64,000 nt of DNA, from positions 1 to 64,000 of the forward strand of contig OMVU01000016.1 of assembly GCA_900314565.1 (NCBI GenBank), given 5' to 3'. How positions within the stretch are numbered: the first letter of the stretch is position 1; every line of letters starts with the position of its first letter. Made by a program: the position numbers and the translations under genes. The stretch is from an uncultured Eubacteriales bacterium (GTDB lineage Bacteria; Bacillota; Clostridia; Lachnospirales; Lachnospiraceae). The notes beneath the pieces were generated by a model. The model was not told the origin of the DNA. It saw only the letters and a program-made list of their open reading frames with translations, and did no database searches. Shown here one piece after another: positions 50,716-59,454 of this stretch.

Positions 50716-52875
50716 ATGAAAAAGTTGATGATTCTCGGCGCTGCCTATACGCAGACTCCGCTCTATCAGGCCGCGAAAAGGCTGGGCTATGCGACGGTCG
50801 CCGCCAGCATTCCGGGCGACTGGCCGGGTTTTGAACTGGCGGATGAGTGCGCGTATGTCAATATCGCGGATCCGGAGGCGGTCGCGGAAGCGGCCGGGGC
50901 ATTTCATGCGGACGGGATCGCGACCTGCGGGCTCGATCTGGGAATGCGCGCGATCGGGGAGACCGTAAGCCGCCACGGATTGGTCGGTCCGTCCAGGGAG
51001 GCTGCGCGGATCGTCTCGGACAAGTCTCTTATGAAGGAAGCTTTTGTCCGCGGCGGTGTATCTACGGCCCGTTTTTATAAGATATCCACGGAGGAGGAGC
51101 TCGAGGCTGCCATGCAGCGTCTGCCGTTCCCCGTTATTCTGAAGGCGGTCGACCTCATGGGAAGCCGCGGGATTTACCGCAGCAATACGCCGGAGGAAGC
51201 CCGGATAAACTTCAGGAAGAGCATGAGCGAGACCGGAAAGGACTACTGCCTGATCGAGGAATTTATCGAGGGAGAGCTGTTCGGAGTCGAGGCGATGATC
51301 TCCGGCGGCGAGTTTCTTTTCATTTTGCCGAATAATACGGAGGCCTTTATCGGAGCGGTCCCGACGCCGGTCGGGCATTCGGTCCCGCTCAATGACATTG
51401 ACAGTATGCGGGACCTGATCGAAAAGGAAGTCCGGGCTGCTGTCCGGGCCACCGGGCTCGATAACTGCCCGGTGAACTGCGACTGTCTGAAGAAAGACGG
51501 AAAGGTATACGTCGTCGAGATCACGGGGCGGTCCGGCGCGACAGGTCTTTCAGAGATGACGGGAGAGCGGTTCGGGGTCAATTATTACGAGGAGATCGTA
51601 CGCCTTGCCATGGGGGAGGATCTCACGAAAGATTTTCGGAATGAGCGGGAGAGGGCGGTCCTTGCCCGCACGCTCATGGCGAAAAGAAGCGGGATTGTTC
51701 GAAAAATCGTTGACACGAACGAAAAAAATGATACTCTTTTAGAGCTGTCGTTCAATATCGGACCCGGAGATGCTGTCCGTCCTTACACGAACGGGCGTGA
51801 CCGGATCGGACAGGTCATCCTGTCCGGGAGTACGCTCGCTGAATGTGAGAAGACGCTTCACCGCGTCGAGTCGAATATAGACATCATCCTCACCCGTGAC
51901 CTTCCTGTTCCGGAGACACCGATCCACTTTGCGGTGAAAGCAGAAGGCGGACAGAATATTTACGTGAAGCGGGAGGATATGATCCCGTTTTCCTTCGGCG
52001 GAAATAAAGTGCGCTTTTCAGCCGGATATCTCGCGGATATGGAGGAGCGCGGCTGCGACGCGATGATCATATACGGCGGGTATAACTCGAATCTCTGCAG
52101 GATCCTCTCGGATGCATGCAGGATGAGAGGGCTCCCCTGCAGCATGATCCACAATATCGACGACGCGGAAGAAGACGAGAATACACCGAATGCGCGGATG
52201 ATCCGGGCTGCTGGAGTCCGGGAGTATCCCTGTCACAAGGGTCCCGCGATCGCAGATGCCGTCGAACAGGCAATGGCGGATTTCGTGCAGGAGGGCAGAA
52301 AGCCCTACTATATTAACGGGGACAGGACCGGACACGGGAATGTCCATGTGCCGATGCGTGCCTATGACGCGGCGTACGATGAGATCGTCCGATCTGAGGA
52401 GGCGTCCGGGGTTCATTTTTCGAAAATATATCTCGCGGCGAGTACCTGCACGACGCAGTCAGGCCTGATCGCCGGGAGCATCCGGCACGGGGATGACCGT
52501 GAGATCATCGGTATATCCGTGACGAGAAATAAACAGCGGGCTTCGGAAGTGATTCTCGAAAATCTTCTGGAATACTTTGAAAAGACGGGGGCTTCCGCTC
52601 CTTCGAAGGACGAACTCGCGACGAGGATCCGGGTTCGGGATCAGTATCTTGCGGGCGGATATGCCCTGTATGATGAGGAGATCGAGCGGGTGATCCGTGA
52701 GACCTATCTGGGTGCGGGGATTCCTCTCGATCCGGTCTATACCGGGAAGGCTTTCCGCGGCATGCTGGCGGATCTTGACAGTGCTTCCCGTGAGGATGAG
52801 AACATTCTCTTCCTTCACACCGGCGGGGCGCCGCTGTTCTTCGAATATCTGGAAAAACAAGGATTTGAGGAGTGA
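50716..52875 (+). CDS. Fusion: ATP-grasp ligase + PLP-dependent D-cysteine desulfhydrase/ACC-deaminase-like domain
   Basis: The 719-residue protein joins two enzymes in one frame. Residues 1-390 repeat the ATP-grasp layout of the gene before it (KLMILGAAYTQTPLYQAAKRLGY; FPVILKAVDLMGSRGIY; CLIEEFIEGELFGVE; VVEITGRSGATGLSEMTG). From about 395 it is a fold-type II PLP enzyme: VKREDMIPFSFGGNKVRF with PLP Lys431, IIYGGYNSNLCR, and LDPVYTGKAFRGML...FLHTGG. That second half matches D-cysteine desulfhydrase/ACC deaminase. AGAGGAAG precedes the ATG, 10 bases after the first ATP-grasp gene. I know of no characterised protein with this fusion. Confidence 0.88.
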   Translation: MKKLMILGAAYTQTPLYQAAKRLGYATVAASIPGDWPGFELADECAYVNIADPEAVAEAAGAFHADGIATCGLDLGMRAIGETVSRHGLVGPSREAARIVSDKSLMKEAFVRGGVSTARFYKISTEEELEAAMQRLPFPVILKAVDLMGSRGIYRSNTPEEARINFRKSMSETGKDYCLIEEFIEGELFGVEAMISGGEFLFILPNNTEAFIGAVPTPVGHSVPLNDIDSMRDLIEKEVRAAVRATGLDNCPVNCDCLKKDGKVYVVEITGRSGATGLSEMTGERFGVNYYEEIVRLAMGEDLTKDFRNERERAVLARTLMAKRSGIVRKIVDTNEKNDTLLELSFNIGPGDAVRPYTNGRDRIGQVILSGSTLAECEKTLHRVESNIDIILTRDLPVPETPIHFAVKAEGGQNIYVKREDMIPFSFGGNKVRFSAGYLADMEERGCDAMIIYGGYNSNLCRILSDACRMRGLPCSMIHNIDDAEEDENTPNARMIRAAGVREYPCHKGPAIADAVEQAMADFVQEGRKPYYINGDRTGHGNVHVPMRAYDAAYDEIVRSEEASGVHFSKIYLAASTCTTQSGLIAGSIRHGDDREIIGISVTRNKQRASEVILENLLEYFEKTGASAPSKDELATRIRVRDQYLAGGYALYDEEIERVIRETYLGAGIPLDPVYTGKAFRGMLADLDSASREDENILFLHTGGAPLFFEYLEKQGFEE

Positions 52876-53098
52876 GCGGCACGGCTCGTTTTACGGAGGT
52901 TTACACGGAGGTTTATCTAATCAGGACCGGCCCTCGCAAGAGGGGCCCGAGCGCCGCTGCGGGGCGAAAGGGTATAAGATGAAAGGGAGTCAGCTGAGAG
53001 CCTTCCAGACCGCAGCGTGTGCATCCCCCGGAGGGAAAACATAATAAACCTCCGGATCAGAGTTAGATGAGGCTTGACCCCTTTTACGGAGGTTTATT
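52876..53098 (+). promoter_or_regulatory. Leader region with SD-sequestering hairpin before the GT2 gene (candidate translational attenuator)
   Basis: A 17-bp perfect inverted repeat (53038-53054 with 53087-53103, loop 32 bases) would bury both the Shine-Dalgarno (CGGAGG, 53087-53092) and the ATG (53099) of the GT2 gene. Two further copies of CGGAGGTTTA upstream (52894-52903 and 52906-52915) can pair with the same left arm and free the site. In between lie a GNRA-capped stem (GGCCCTC-GCAA-GAGGGGCC) and a long-range stem CGCTGCGG/CCGCAGCG. A short leader ORF ends inside the left arm. No known riboswitch class recognised. Confidence 0.7.
52979..53044 (+). CDS. Putative 21-residue leader peptide
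   Basis: ATG at 52979 lies six bases after GAAAGGG. The frame encodes a peptide beginning MKGSQLRA and ending ASPGGKT, with TAA at 53042-53044. That stop lies within the left arm of the hairpin that masks the next gene's ribosome-binding site, so a ribosome ending or stalling here would open the hairpin. Too short to judge by coding statistics; existence rests on the placement. Confidence 0.45.
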   Translation: MKGSQLRAFQTAACASPGGKT

Positions 53099-54094
53099 AT
53101 GTTGGTGTCTATTGTTATTCCGTGCTATAATTCCGAGCACACCATTGAGCGGGTCGCTGACGCATGCGCCGAGACCTTTGCAAAGTTAGACGGCTACGAC
53201 TACGAGATGGTCCTGGTCAATGACTATTCAAAGGACGATACGTTCGGCGCCATCACCCGCGTGTGTCAGAAATACAGCAATGTAAAAGGAGTGAATCTGG
53301 CCAGAAATTTCGGGCAGCACGCCGCGATCATGGCCGGTCTTCACTATGTGAACGGAGATTTTGTCGTCGGCATGGATGACGACCTGCAGAATCATCCGGA
53401 CCAGATCGTGCAGTTCCTTGAGAAGGCGGAGCAGGGCTACGACGTCGTCTTCGGTGTTTTCAAGGAGAGAAAGTTTAACGCCTTCAAGAATCTGACAGGG
53501 GCGGTCAGCAGATTCCTTCTCTGGCATCTTCTCGAACGGCCGAAGGACATCCAGATGTCCAGCTTCTGGCTCGCAAGGCGCTATGTGATCGATAAGGTGA
53601 AGGAGTACGAGGGGGACAGCCCCTTTATCCAGCTCCTTTTCTTCAGGACGACCTATAATATGGCGAACATCGAGATCGAGCACTTTGAGCGTGAGGTCGG
53701 ACAGTCGAACTACACGTTCCGCAAAGGGCTCCGGCTGTTCCTGTCCATGATCAGCTATACGGTCGCACCGCTTCAGTGGGCTTATTTCTTCGGTGTGGTA
53801 TTTTCCATGGTCGGATTCTTAGGCGGCATTATCGTCTTCGTGCATAAGCTGCTGAATCCGAACACTGCCGTCGGATGGTCCTCGATCATGTGCGTGCTCT
53901 TCATTTTCTTCGGGATCGTCTTCCTGATGCTCGGCGTCATCGGCGATTATCTGGGGAAAATGGTGCTGAACCTCAGCAGGAAACCGCAGTATGTCGTCCG
54001 GGATGAGGTCAACGTCAATGCAGAGCTCCCGACGGGCGTGGTGGATACCGCATCCGGGCGGACGGATCCTGTCGCTGACACAGAATCCTCGTGA
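53099..54094 (+). CDS. GT2 glycosyltransferase, ArnC/CsbB-like, with two C-terminal helices
   Basis: The 331-residue protein has a GT2 domain (VSIVIPCYNSEHTIERV, VNDYSKDDT, ARNFGQHAA, GMDDDLQNHP) and two membrane helices (about 228-255 and 265-290). This layout belongs to enzymes that load a sugar on undecaprenyl phosphate. It follows the ATP-grasp fusion gene, so its donor may be the modified sugar made there. The start ATG and CGGAGG site are masked by the hairpin described at 52876. Confidence 0.9.
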   Translation: MLVSIVIPCYNSEHTIERVADACAETFAKLDGYDYEMVLVNDYSKDDTFGAITRVCQKYSNVKGVNLARNFGQHAAIMAGLHYVNGDFVVGMDDDLQNHPDQIVQFLEKAEQGYDVVFGVFKERKFNAFKNLTGAVSRFLLWHLLERPKDIQMSSFWLARRYVIDKVKEYEGDSPFIQLLFFRTTYNMANIEIEHFEREVGQSNYTFRKGLRLFLSMISYTVAPLQWAYFFGVVFSMVGFLGGIIVFVHKLLNPNTAVGWSSIMCVLFIFFGIVFLMLGVIGDYLGKMVLNLSRKPQYVVRDEVNVNAELPTGVVDTASGRTDPVADTESS

Positions 54095-54172
54095 TGTGTG
54101 CTCAGTGTTCCGGTTTCGGGCCGGAAAAAGCGTAAGAGTGCTGTTCTGCCGGGACAGTGTGAGTGTGATTTC

Positions 54173-54201
54173 TTGCATGTCCCGGTATTCAATGCTATAA
54201 T
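54173..54201 (+). promoter_or_regulatory. Promoter for the rml-ABC exporter block
   Basis: TTGCAT (54173-54178), 17 bases, extended -10 TGCTATAAT (TATAAT 54196-54201). The leader before rmlB is about 130 bases. Confidence 0.8.
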
Positions 54202-54339
54202 CGCAGTAACTACGTCATGAGATACCCGCAGTCCTTCCCCGTAAAGGAGAGGGACAGGAACGATGTGAATGTATTGACGTAAACAGCGATTGCTTTGAAG
54301 AATAATTAATAATTCACAGTTTTTTAAGGAGAAGTTTTT

Positions 54340-55422
54340 ATGAGAACGTATGTCGTAACTGGCGGTGCCGGATTTATCGGGTCGAATTATATTCATTATA
54401 TGTTCAAAAAGTACGGCGATGAGATCCGGATCATCAATGTCGATAAGCTTACATACGCAGGCAATCTTGAGAACCTGAAGGATGTGGAGGACCGCGATAA
54501 CTATACATTTGTACGTGCGGATATCTGTGACGCGGAGGCGATCAATAAGATCTTTTCCGAAAATGATGTGGACCGCGTCGTTCATTTTGCAGCGGAGAGC
54601 CATGTCGACCGCTCCATCAAGGATCCGGGCGTTTTCGTAAAGACCAATGTGCTGGGAACTCTTACGATGCTCAATGCGGCGAAGTTCGCATGGGAGAATC
54701 CGGACGGAACCTTTAAGGAAGGAAAGAAGTTCCTCCACGTTTCCACAGATGAAGTCTACGGCTCCCTGTCCAATCCGGAAGATTATTTCTATGAGACGAC
54801 ACCGTATGATCCGCACAGTCCGTATTCAGCCAGCAAGGCTTCGTCTGATTTTATGGTCAAGGCTTTCATGGACACCTATAAGTTCCCGGCCAATATCACG
54901 AACTGCAGCAATAACTACGGCCCGTATCAGTTCCCGGAGAAGCTCATCCCGCTGATGATCAACAATGCACTGCATGGCAAGGATCTTCCGATCTACGGCG
55001 ACGGCAAGAACATCCGTGACTGGCTTTATGTCGAGGATCACTGCAAGGGCATCGACATGGTCCAGGAGAAGGGAAAGCTCTTTGAGACCTATAATATCGG
55101 AGGACACAACGAGCGCGAGAATATCCAGATCGTAAAGACGATCATCTCGACCCTTCGTGAAGAACTCGCTGACGATGATCCGAGAAAGCAGCATGTGACC
55201 GAGGATCTTATCAAGTATGTCGCAGACCGCAAAGGCCATGACCGCCGCTATGCAATCGCTCCGGACAAGATCCGCGCGGAAGTCGGCTGGTATCCGGAGA
55301 CGACGTTCGAGGTCGGCATCAAGAAGACGATCCGCTGGTATTTCGATCATCAGGAGTGGATGGAGCATGTGACCAGCGGCAATTATCAGAAGTATTATGA
55401 GGAAATGTACGCGGACAGGTGA
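54340..55422 (+). CDS. rmlB: dTDP-glucose 4,6-dehydratase
   Basis: RmlB makes dTDP-4-keto-6-deoxyglucose. The 360-residue SDR protein has VTGGAGFIGSNYIHYM, the FAAESHVDRSI and STDEVYGSL motifs and catalytic YSASKASSD. AAGGAGAAG precedes the ATG. Its product can feed RmlC and also WecE (48137). A stem-loop AAAGAGGC/GCCTCTTT follows (55442-55473) without a T tract. Confidence 0.97.
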   Translation: MRTYVVTGGAGFIGSNYIHYMFKKYGDEIRIINVDKLTYAGNLENLKDVEDRDNYTFVRADICDAEAINKIFSENDVDRVVHFAAESHVDRSIKDPGVFVKTNVLGTLTMLNAAKFAWENPDGTFKEGKKFLHVSTDEVYGSLSNPEDYFYETTPYDPHSPYSASKASSDFMVKAFMDTYKFPANITNCSNNYGPYQFPEKLIPLMINNALHGKDLPIYGDGKNIRDWLYVEDHCKGIDMVQEKGKLFETYNIGGHNERENIQIVKTIISTLREELADDDPRKQHVTEDLIKYVADRKGHDRRYAIAPDKIRAEVGWYPETTFEVGIKKTIRWYFDHQEWMEHVTSGNYQKYYEEMYADR

Positions 55423-55546
55423 TCTGCCGCGCATGTGAGGGAAAGAGGCTGCTCGAAGGAGAACGGCCTCTTTGCTGTGATTTGGGATGATTCATCCGTC
55501 TGCTGCTGTTGATTTTAAACTGTATTATTTCAGGAGAATTAAGACT

Positions 55547-56416
55547 ATGAAGGGAATTATTCTTGCCGGAGGTTCCGGGACCAGACTGTATCCGCTGACC
55601 AAAGCCGTGAGCAAGCAGCTCATGCCGGTCTATGACAAGCCGATGATCTATTATCCGCTCTCGACGCTCATGCTGGCGGGGATCCGCGAGATCCTTATTA
55701 TTTCCACTCCGCGGGATCTGCCGCACTTTGAGGAGCTTTTCGGGGACGGCAGCCAGCTCGGCATGCGCTTCGCCTACAAGGTCCAGGAGTATCCCCGCGG
55801 ACTTGCGGACGCGTTCATTCTCGGGGAAGAATTTATCGGGGACGACAGCGTTGCCCTGGTCCTCGGCGACAACATTTTCTACGGGCAGAAATTCTCGCCC
55901 GTTCTGCGCGCGGCAGCGTCCAGAGAGAAGGGCGCGACGATCTTCGGCTATTACGTAAAGGATCCGAGAGAGTACGGCGTTGTTGAGTTCGATGAGAACG
56001 GCAAGGCGATCTCGATCGAGGAGAAGCCGGAGCATCCGAAGTCAAAGTACGCAGTGCCGGGCCTTTATTTCTACGACAATGATGTCGTGGAGATCGCAAA
56101 AAATGTAAAGCCCTCTGCACGCGGAGAGATCGAGATCACCTCGGTCAACAATGAGTATCTGCGGAGAGGAGATCTCTACGTCGAGACACTCGGCAGAGGA
56201 TTCGCCTGGCTCGATACCGGAAACCACGACATGCTGCTCGACGCGGCAGATTTTGTTGCAGCGTTCCAGAAGCGGCAGGGACTCTATATTTCCTGCATCG
56301 AGGAGATCGCCTACAAGAGAGGCTTTATCGATGCCGATCAGCTTAGAGCGCTTGCGGAGCCGCTCCTGAAGACTGCTTACGGACAGTATCTTGTTGAGAT
56401 CGCCGAAGGGCTCTGA
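55547..56416 (+). CDS. rmlA: Glucose-1-phosphate thymidylyltransferase
   Basis: RmlA makes dTDP-glucose from dTTP and glucose-1-phosphate. I chose ATG 55547 (MKGIILAGG) after CAGGAGA; it gives 289 residues, the family norm. Motifs: [20 protein letters not shown] and the [10 protein letters not shown]-like [11 protein letters not shown]. The order rmlB then rmlA, followed by an SDR and rmlC, indicates a dTDP-rhamnose or related pathway. Confidence 0.97.
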   Translation: MKGIILAGGSGTRLYPLTKAVSKQLMPVYDKPMIYYPLSTLMLAGIREILIISTPRDLPHFEELFGDGSQLGMRFAYKVQEYPRGLADAFILGEEFIGDDSVALVLGDNIFYGQKFSPVLRAAASREKGATIFGYYVKDPREYGVVEFDENGKAISIEEKPEHPKSKYAVPGLYFYDNDVVEIAKNVKPSARGEIEITSVNNEYLRRGDLYVETLGRGFAWLDTGNHDMLLDAADFVAAFQKRQGLYISCIEEIAYKRGFIDADQLRALAEPLLKTAYGQYLVEIAEGL

Positions 56417-56483
56417 TCAGATGCGGGCCGGGGATTTTTGGGGATATTCCCGGAACACGATAAAAAAGGAGTTGCATAGTTAA

Positions 56484-57326
56484 ATGAAAGTACTTGTAAC
56501 AGGAGCGAATGGCTATATCGGAAGACATGTCACGAAGAAGCTCCTTGACTGTGGCTGCCAGGTCGTGGCTTCCGATATTCGTTTTGATGCTAAGGACACG
56601 GAGGCTCTTTACAGAGAAATCGATCTCTTTTCCGCAGAAGGGGATCTCTTTACTGAGCTGGGCTGCCCGGATGTCTGCATCCATCTTGCATGGAGGAATG
56701 GCTTCGACCACTATAATTTCACCCATGTGGGCGATCTTCCGGGCCATTACGCTTTTCTGACGGGACTGATCGACGCGGGACTTTCCCAGCTGGTCGTCAT
56801 GGGAACCATGCATGAAGTCGGCTACTTCGAGGGAGCTATTACCGAGGATGCGCCGACGCATCCGGTCACGCCCTATGGGATCGCCAAGAACGCACTGCGG
56901 GAGCTTATGGAGATCTACTGTGCGAAAAAGAACACGGTGCTCCAGTGGACGCGGGGATATTACATCCTCGGCGACGATGCGAGAAACAACAGCATCTTCT
57001 CGAAAATGAAGGAGGCTGAAGCCCGGGGCCAGGAGCTCTTCCCGTTCACGACCGGAAAAAATAAATTCGATTTTATTACTGTCGATGAGCTGGCCGCTCA
57101 GATCGCGGCGGTCGCGATGCAGACGGAAGTAAAGGGGATCATCAACTGCTGTTCGGGCAGGCCGGTCGCACTCGCGGAGCAGGCGGAAAAATTTATCCGC
57201 GACAATAATATGAAGATCAGACTTGACTACGGAAAGTTCCCGGACAGGGCGGATGCTTCGCCTGAAGTCTGGGGGGATCCGGAAAAAATAAACAGGATCA
57301 TGGCGGCAGCTGCCGGTAAAAAATGA
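56484..57326 (+). CDS. NAD-dependent SDR epimerase/reductase in the rml cluster (not a clear RmlD)
   Basis: The 280-residue protein has MKVLVTGANGYIGRHV and catalytic YGIAK. It occupies the place where rmlD (dTDP-4-dehydrorhamnose reductase) is expected. However, the sequence lacks the usual RmlD features I look for and resembles other sugar epimerases (CIHLAWRNGFDHYNF). It may replace RmlD or make a different sugar. No other rmlD candidate is in the window, so either this gene or one elsewhere completes the pathway. Confidence 0.8.
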   Translation: MKVLVTGANGYIGRHVTKKLLDCGCQVVASDIRFDAKDTEALYREIDLFSAEGDLFTELGCPDVCIHLAWRNGFDHYNFTHVGDLPGHYAFLTGLIDAGLSQLVVMGTMHEVGYFEGAITEDAPTHPVTPYGIAKNALRELMEIYCAKKNTVLQWTRGYYILGDDARNNSIFSKMKEAEARGQELFPFTTGKNKFDFITVDELAAQIAAVAMQTEVKGIINCCSGRPVALAEQAEKFIRDNNMKIRLDYGKFPDRADASPEVWGDPEKINRIMAAAAGKK

Positions 57327-57378
57327 CAGAAGAAAACGGACGATTCAGGTACAGCCGTTTATGAAAGAGGAAAAAATC

Positions 57379-57939
57379 ATGGGAAAAATTACAGTAGAAA
57401 CATGTGACATCGAAGGTCTCAAGGTCATCACACCGGCCGTTTACGGCGATAACCGCGGCTATTTTATGGAGACATACAATTATAACGATTTTAAGGCGGC
57501 CGGGATCGATCAGGTCTTCGTACAGGACAATCAGTCCAGCTCGACGAAAGGGGTCCTGAGAGGTCTTCATTTTCAGATCAATTTCCCGCAGGACAAGCTT
57601 GTCCGCGTCGTGAAGGGAGAGGTGTTCGATGTCGCTGTCGATCTGAGGCCGGGTTCCTCGACCTACGGAAAGTGGTACGGCGTACTGCTCTCCGCAGAAA
57701 ACAAAAAACAGTTCTTTATTCCGAAGAATTTTGCCCACGGCTTCTATGTCCTCTCGGATGAGGCGGAATTCTGCTATAAGTGCACGGATTTCTATCATCC
57801 GAACGACGAGGGCGGACTTCTCTGGAGCGATCCGGAGATCGGTGTGGAATGGCCGATCCCTGAAGGCGAGATCCCGAATCTTTCCGAAAAGGATAAGAAG
57901 TGGGGCGGCATCAGGGAGTTCACGGAAAATCGCAGATAA
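57379..57939 (+). CDS. rmlC: dTDP-4-dehydrorhamnose 3,5-epimerase
   Basis: RmlC epimerises dTDP-4-keto-6-deoxyglucose at C3 and C5. I chose ATG 57379 (MGKITVETC) because AGAGG lies before it; an upstream ATG at 57361 has no Shine-Dalgarno. The 186-residue cupin carries GVLRGLHFQ with the catalytic His, VVKGEVFDVAVDLR and GFYVLSDEAEF. Direct neighbour of the ABC exporter genes. Confidence 0.96.
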   Translation: MGKITVETCDIEGLKVITPAVYGDNRGYFMETYNYNDFKAAGIDQVFVQDNQSSSTKGVLRGLHFQINFPQDKLVRVVKGEVFDVAVDLRPGSSTYGKWYGVLLSAENKKQFFIPKNFAHGFYVLSDEAEFCYKCTDFYHPNDEGGLLWSDPEIGVEWPIPEGEIPNLSEKDKKWGGIREFTENRR

Positions 57940-58038
57940 GGAGCCGGATACCGCCCATACATCTGAAGCATGTGTGGCAGCGGAATCGGCATCCGAACGG
58001 AGTTGATCAGAATAACTCACGTTATTAGAGGAGATCAT

Positions 58039-59448
58039 ATGTCTTTTAAGAAAAAAATCGTGCTGGCGCTGCTCTTCCTTTTTGCGGTGCTTTTGAACGT
58101 TTTTATTCTGACACACAGGAGCGGCCTGTCGGATACCGTGGAAGTACGGATGACGCTGTCCGGCGACGCGGCAGACGCAGTGCAGCTCTATTACGGAAAT
58201 TCACCGCAGTTCCAGCCTTCGAATCAGGTGACGGTCGATTACGCCGGAGGAAATAAAGAACAGGAGATGGTCTTTACGATCCCGTCTGACGCGACCTATC
58301 TGAGGATCGATCTCGGTTCCCAGAAGGCGTCTTTCAGGATCAGCGGTGCGCACTATGTGTATAAGCAGAGCACGGAGCCGTTATCCCTGCCCGCATTTGC
58401 GGGAGGGACGGCGGAAGAGATGAACAATATCGTCTCTTCCGAACTTTCCGGGGACACGCTCCTTGTCGAGACAGAAGCCGGGGATCCGTACATTACGGCC
58501 GGGACCGGACCGTACGCTTTGGCGGAGCAGATTGCAGCCGCAAAGAGCAGGAACAACCTGATCAAGAATATTTTCTATGCGGCGGTCGCTGATCTGGCTT
58601 TTCTTGTGCTCTTCATTTTCCGGAAGAGATTTTCGACGCTTCCGGCAGAGCTCATCCAGAACAGGAAACTTATCCTGCAGCTTGCGAAAAACGACTTCAA
58701 GACGAAGTACGCGGGGTCTGTATTCGGAATTATCTGGGCGTTCATACAGCCGACGGTCACGGTCGTGGTCTACTGGTTCGTCTTCCAGGTCGGGCTGGGG
58801 GCAGGGGATGTCACGTCGAAGACGGGCCTCACATACCCGTTCGTCCTGTGGCTCATCTCAGGTCTCGTTCCCTGGTTCTTTTTCCAGGATGTCCTGATTG
58901 GCGGGACCAACGCACTCATGGAGTACACCTATCTGGTCAAGAAGGTCGTCTTTAAAATCTCGATCCTTCCGATCGTCAAGGAGATCTCGGCGCTCTTTGT
59001 GCATCTTTTCTTCATTGCGCTCATGCTGGTACTCTATGCGTTCGGCGGGTTCCTCCCGGATCTCAAGGTGGTGCAGGTCCTCTATTATTCCTTCTGCCTT
59101 TTTATGTACGGCCTGGGCGTCTGCTATGCGACCTGCTCGATCGTCGTCTTTTTCAGGGATCTGACGCAGATCATATCGATCATTATTCAGATCCAGGTCT
59201 GGATGACACCGATCATGTGGAATATTGATACGCTGGGCGCCAGGATGCCGTCCTGGCTCATTACGATATTCAAGCTCAACCCGATGTTCTATATTGTCAA
59301 CGGCTACCGCGATGCCATGATCAACAAGGTCTGGTTCTGGGAGCGCTTTGACCTTACGTTCTATTTCTGGGTCGTCACCGGGGCCTTCTTTGTACTTGGA
59401 GCATACGTATTCAAGCGGCTGAAAGTCCATTTCGCGGATACACTGTAA
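58039..59448 (+). CDS. ABC-2 polysaccharide export permease with N-terminal extracytoplasmic domain
   Basis: Residues 205-469 form a typical Wzm/TagG/RgpC permease of six helices (LAKNDFKTKYAGSVFGIIWAFIQP; WMTPIMWNID). Before it lie a membrane helix (about 5-24), an extracytoplasmic domain of about 150 residues rich in beta strands, and another helix (about 177-195). A normal Wzm has about 260 residues, so this protein carries an extra domain that may touch the emerging polymer. ATG 58039 after AGAGGAGAT. The partner ATPase follows. Confidence 0.9.
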   Translation: MSFKKKIVLALLFLFAVLLNVFILTHRSGLSDTVEVRMTLSGDAADAVQLYYGNSPQFQPSNQVTVDYAGGNKEQEMVFTIPSDATYLRIDLGSQKASFRISGAHYVYKQSTEPLSLPAFAGGTAEEMNNIVSSELSGDTLLVETEAGDPYITAGTGPYALAEQIAAAKSRNNLIKNIFYAAVADLAFLVLFIFRKRFSTLPAELIQNRKLILQLAKNDFKTKYAGSVFGIIWAFIQPTVTVVVYWFVFQVGLGAGDVTSKTGLTYPFVLWLISGLVPWFFFQDVLIGGTNALMEYTYLVKKVVFKISILPIVKEISALFVHLFFIALMLVLYAFGGFLPDLKVVQVLYYSFCLFMYGLGVCYATCSIVVFFRDLTQIISIIIQIQVWMTPIMWNIDTLGARMPSWLITIFKLNPMFYIVNGYRDAMINKVWFWERFDLTFYFWVVTGAFFVLGAYVFKRLKVHFADTL

Positions 59449-59454
59449 ATTTTT

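Noticed and set aside
52918-53037. Known riboswitch in the GT2 leader
   Set aside because: I compared it by eye with cobalamin, SAM, FMN, glycine, TPP, c-di-GMP and guanidine core motifs; none fits. It is kept as an unclassified structured leader.
56484-57326. Naming this SDR as rmlD
   Set aside because: It sits in the right place, but the sequence does not show the RmlD pattern clearly. A positional name would mislead.
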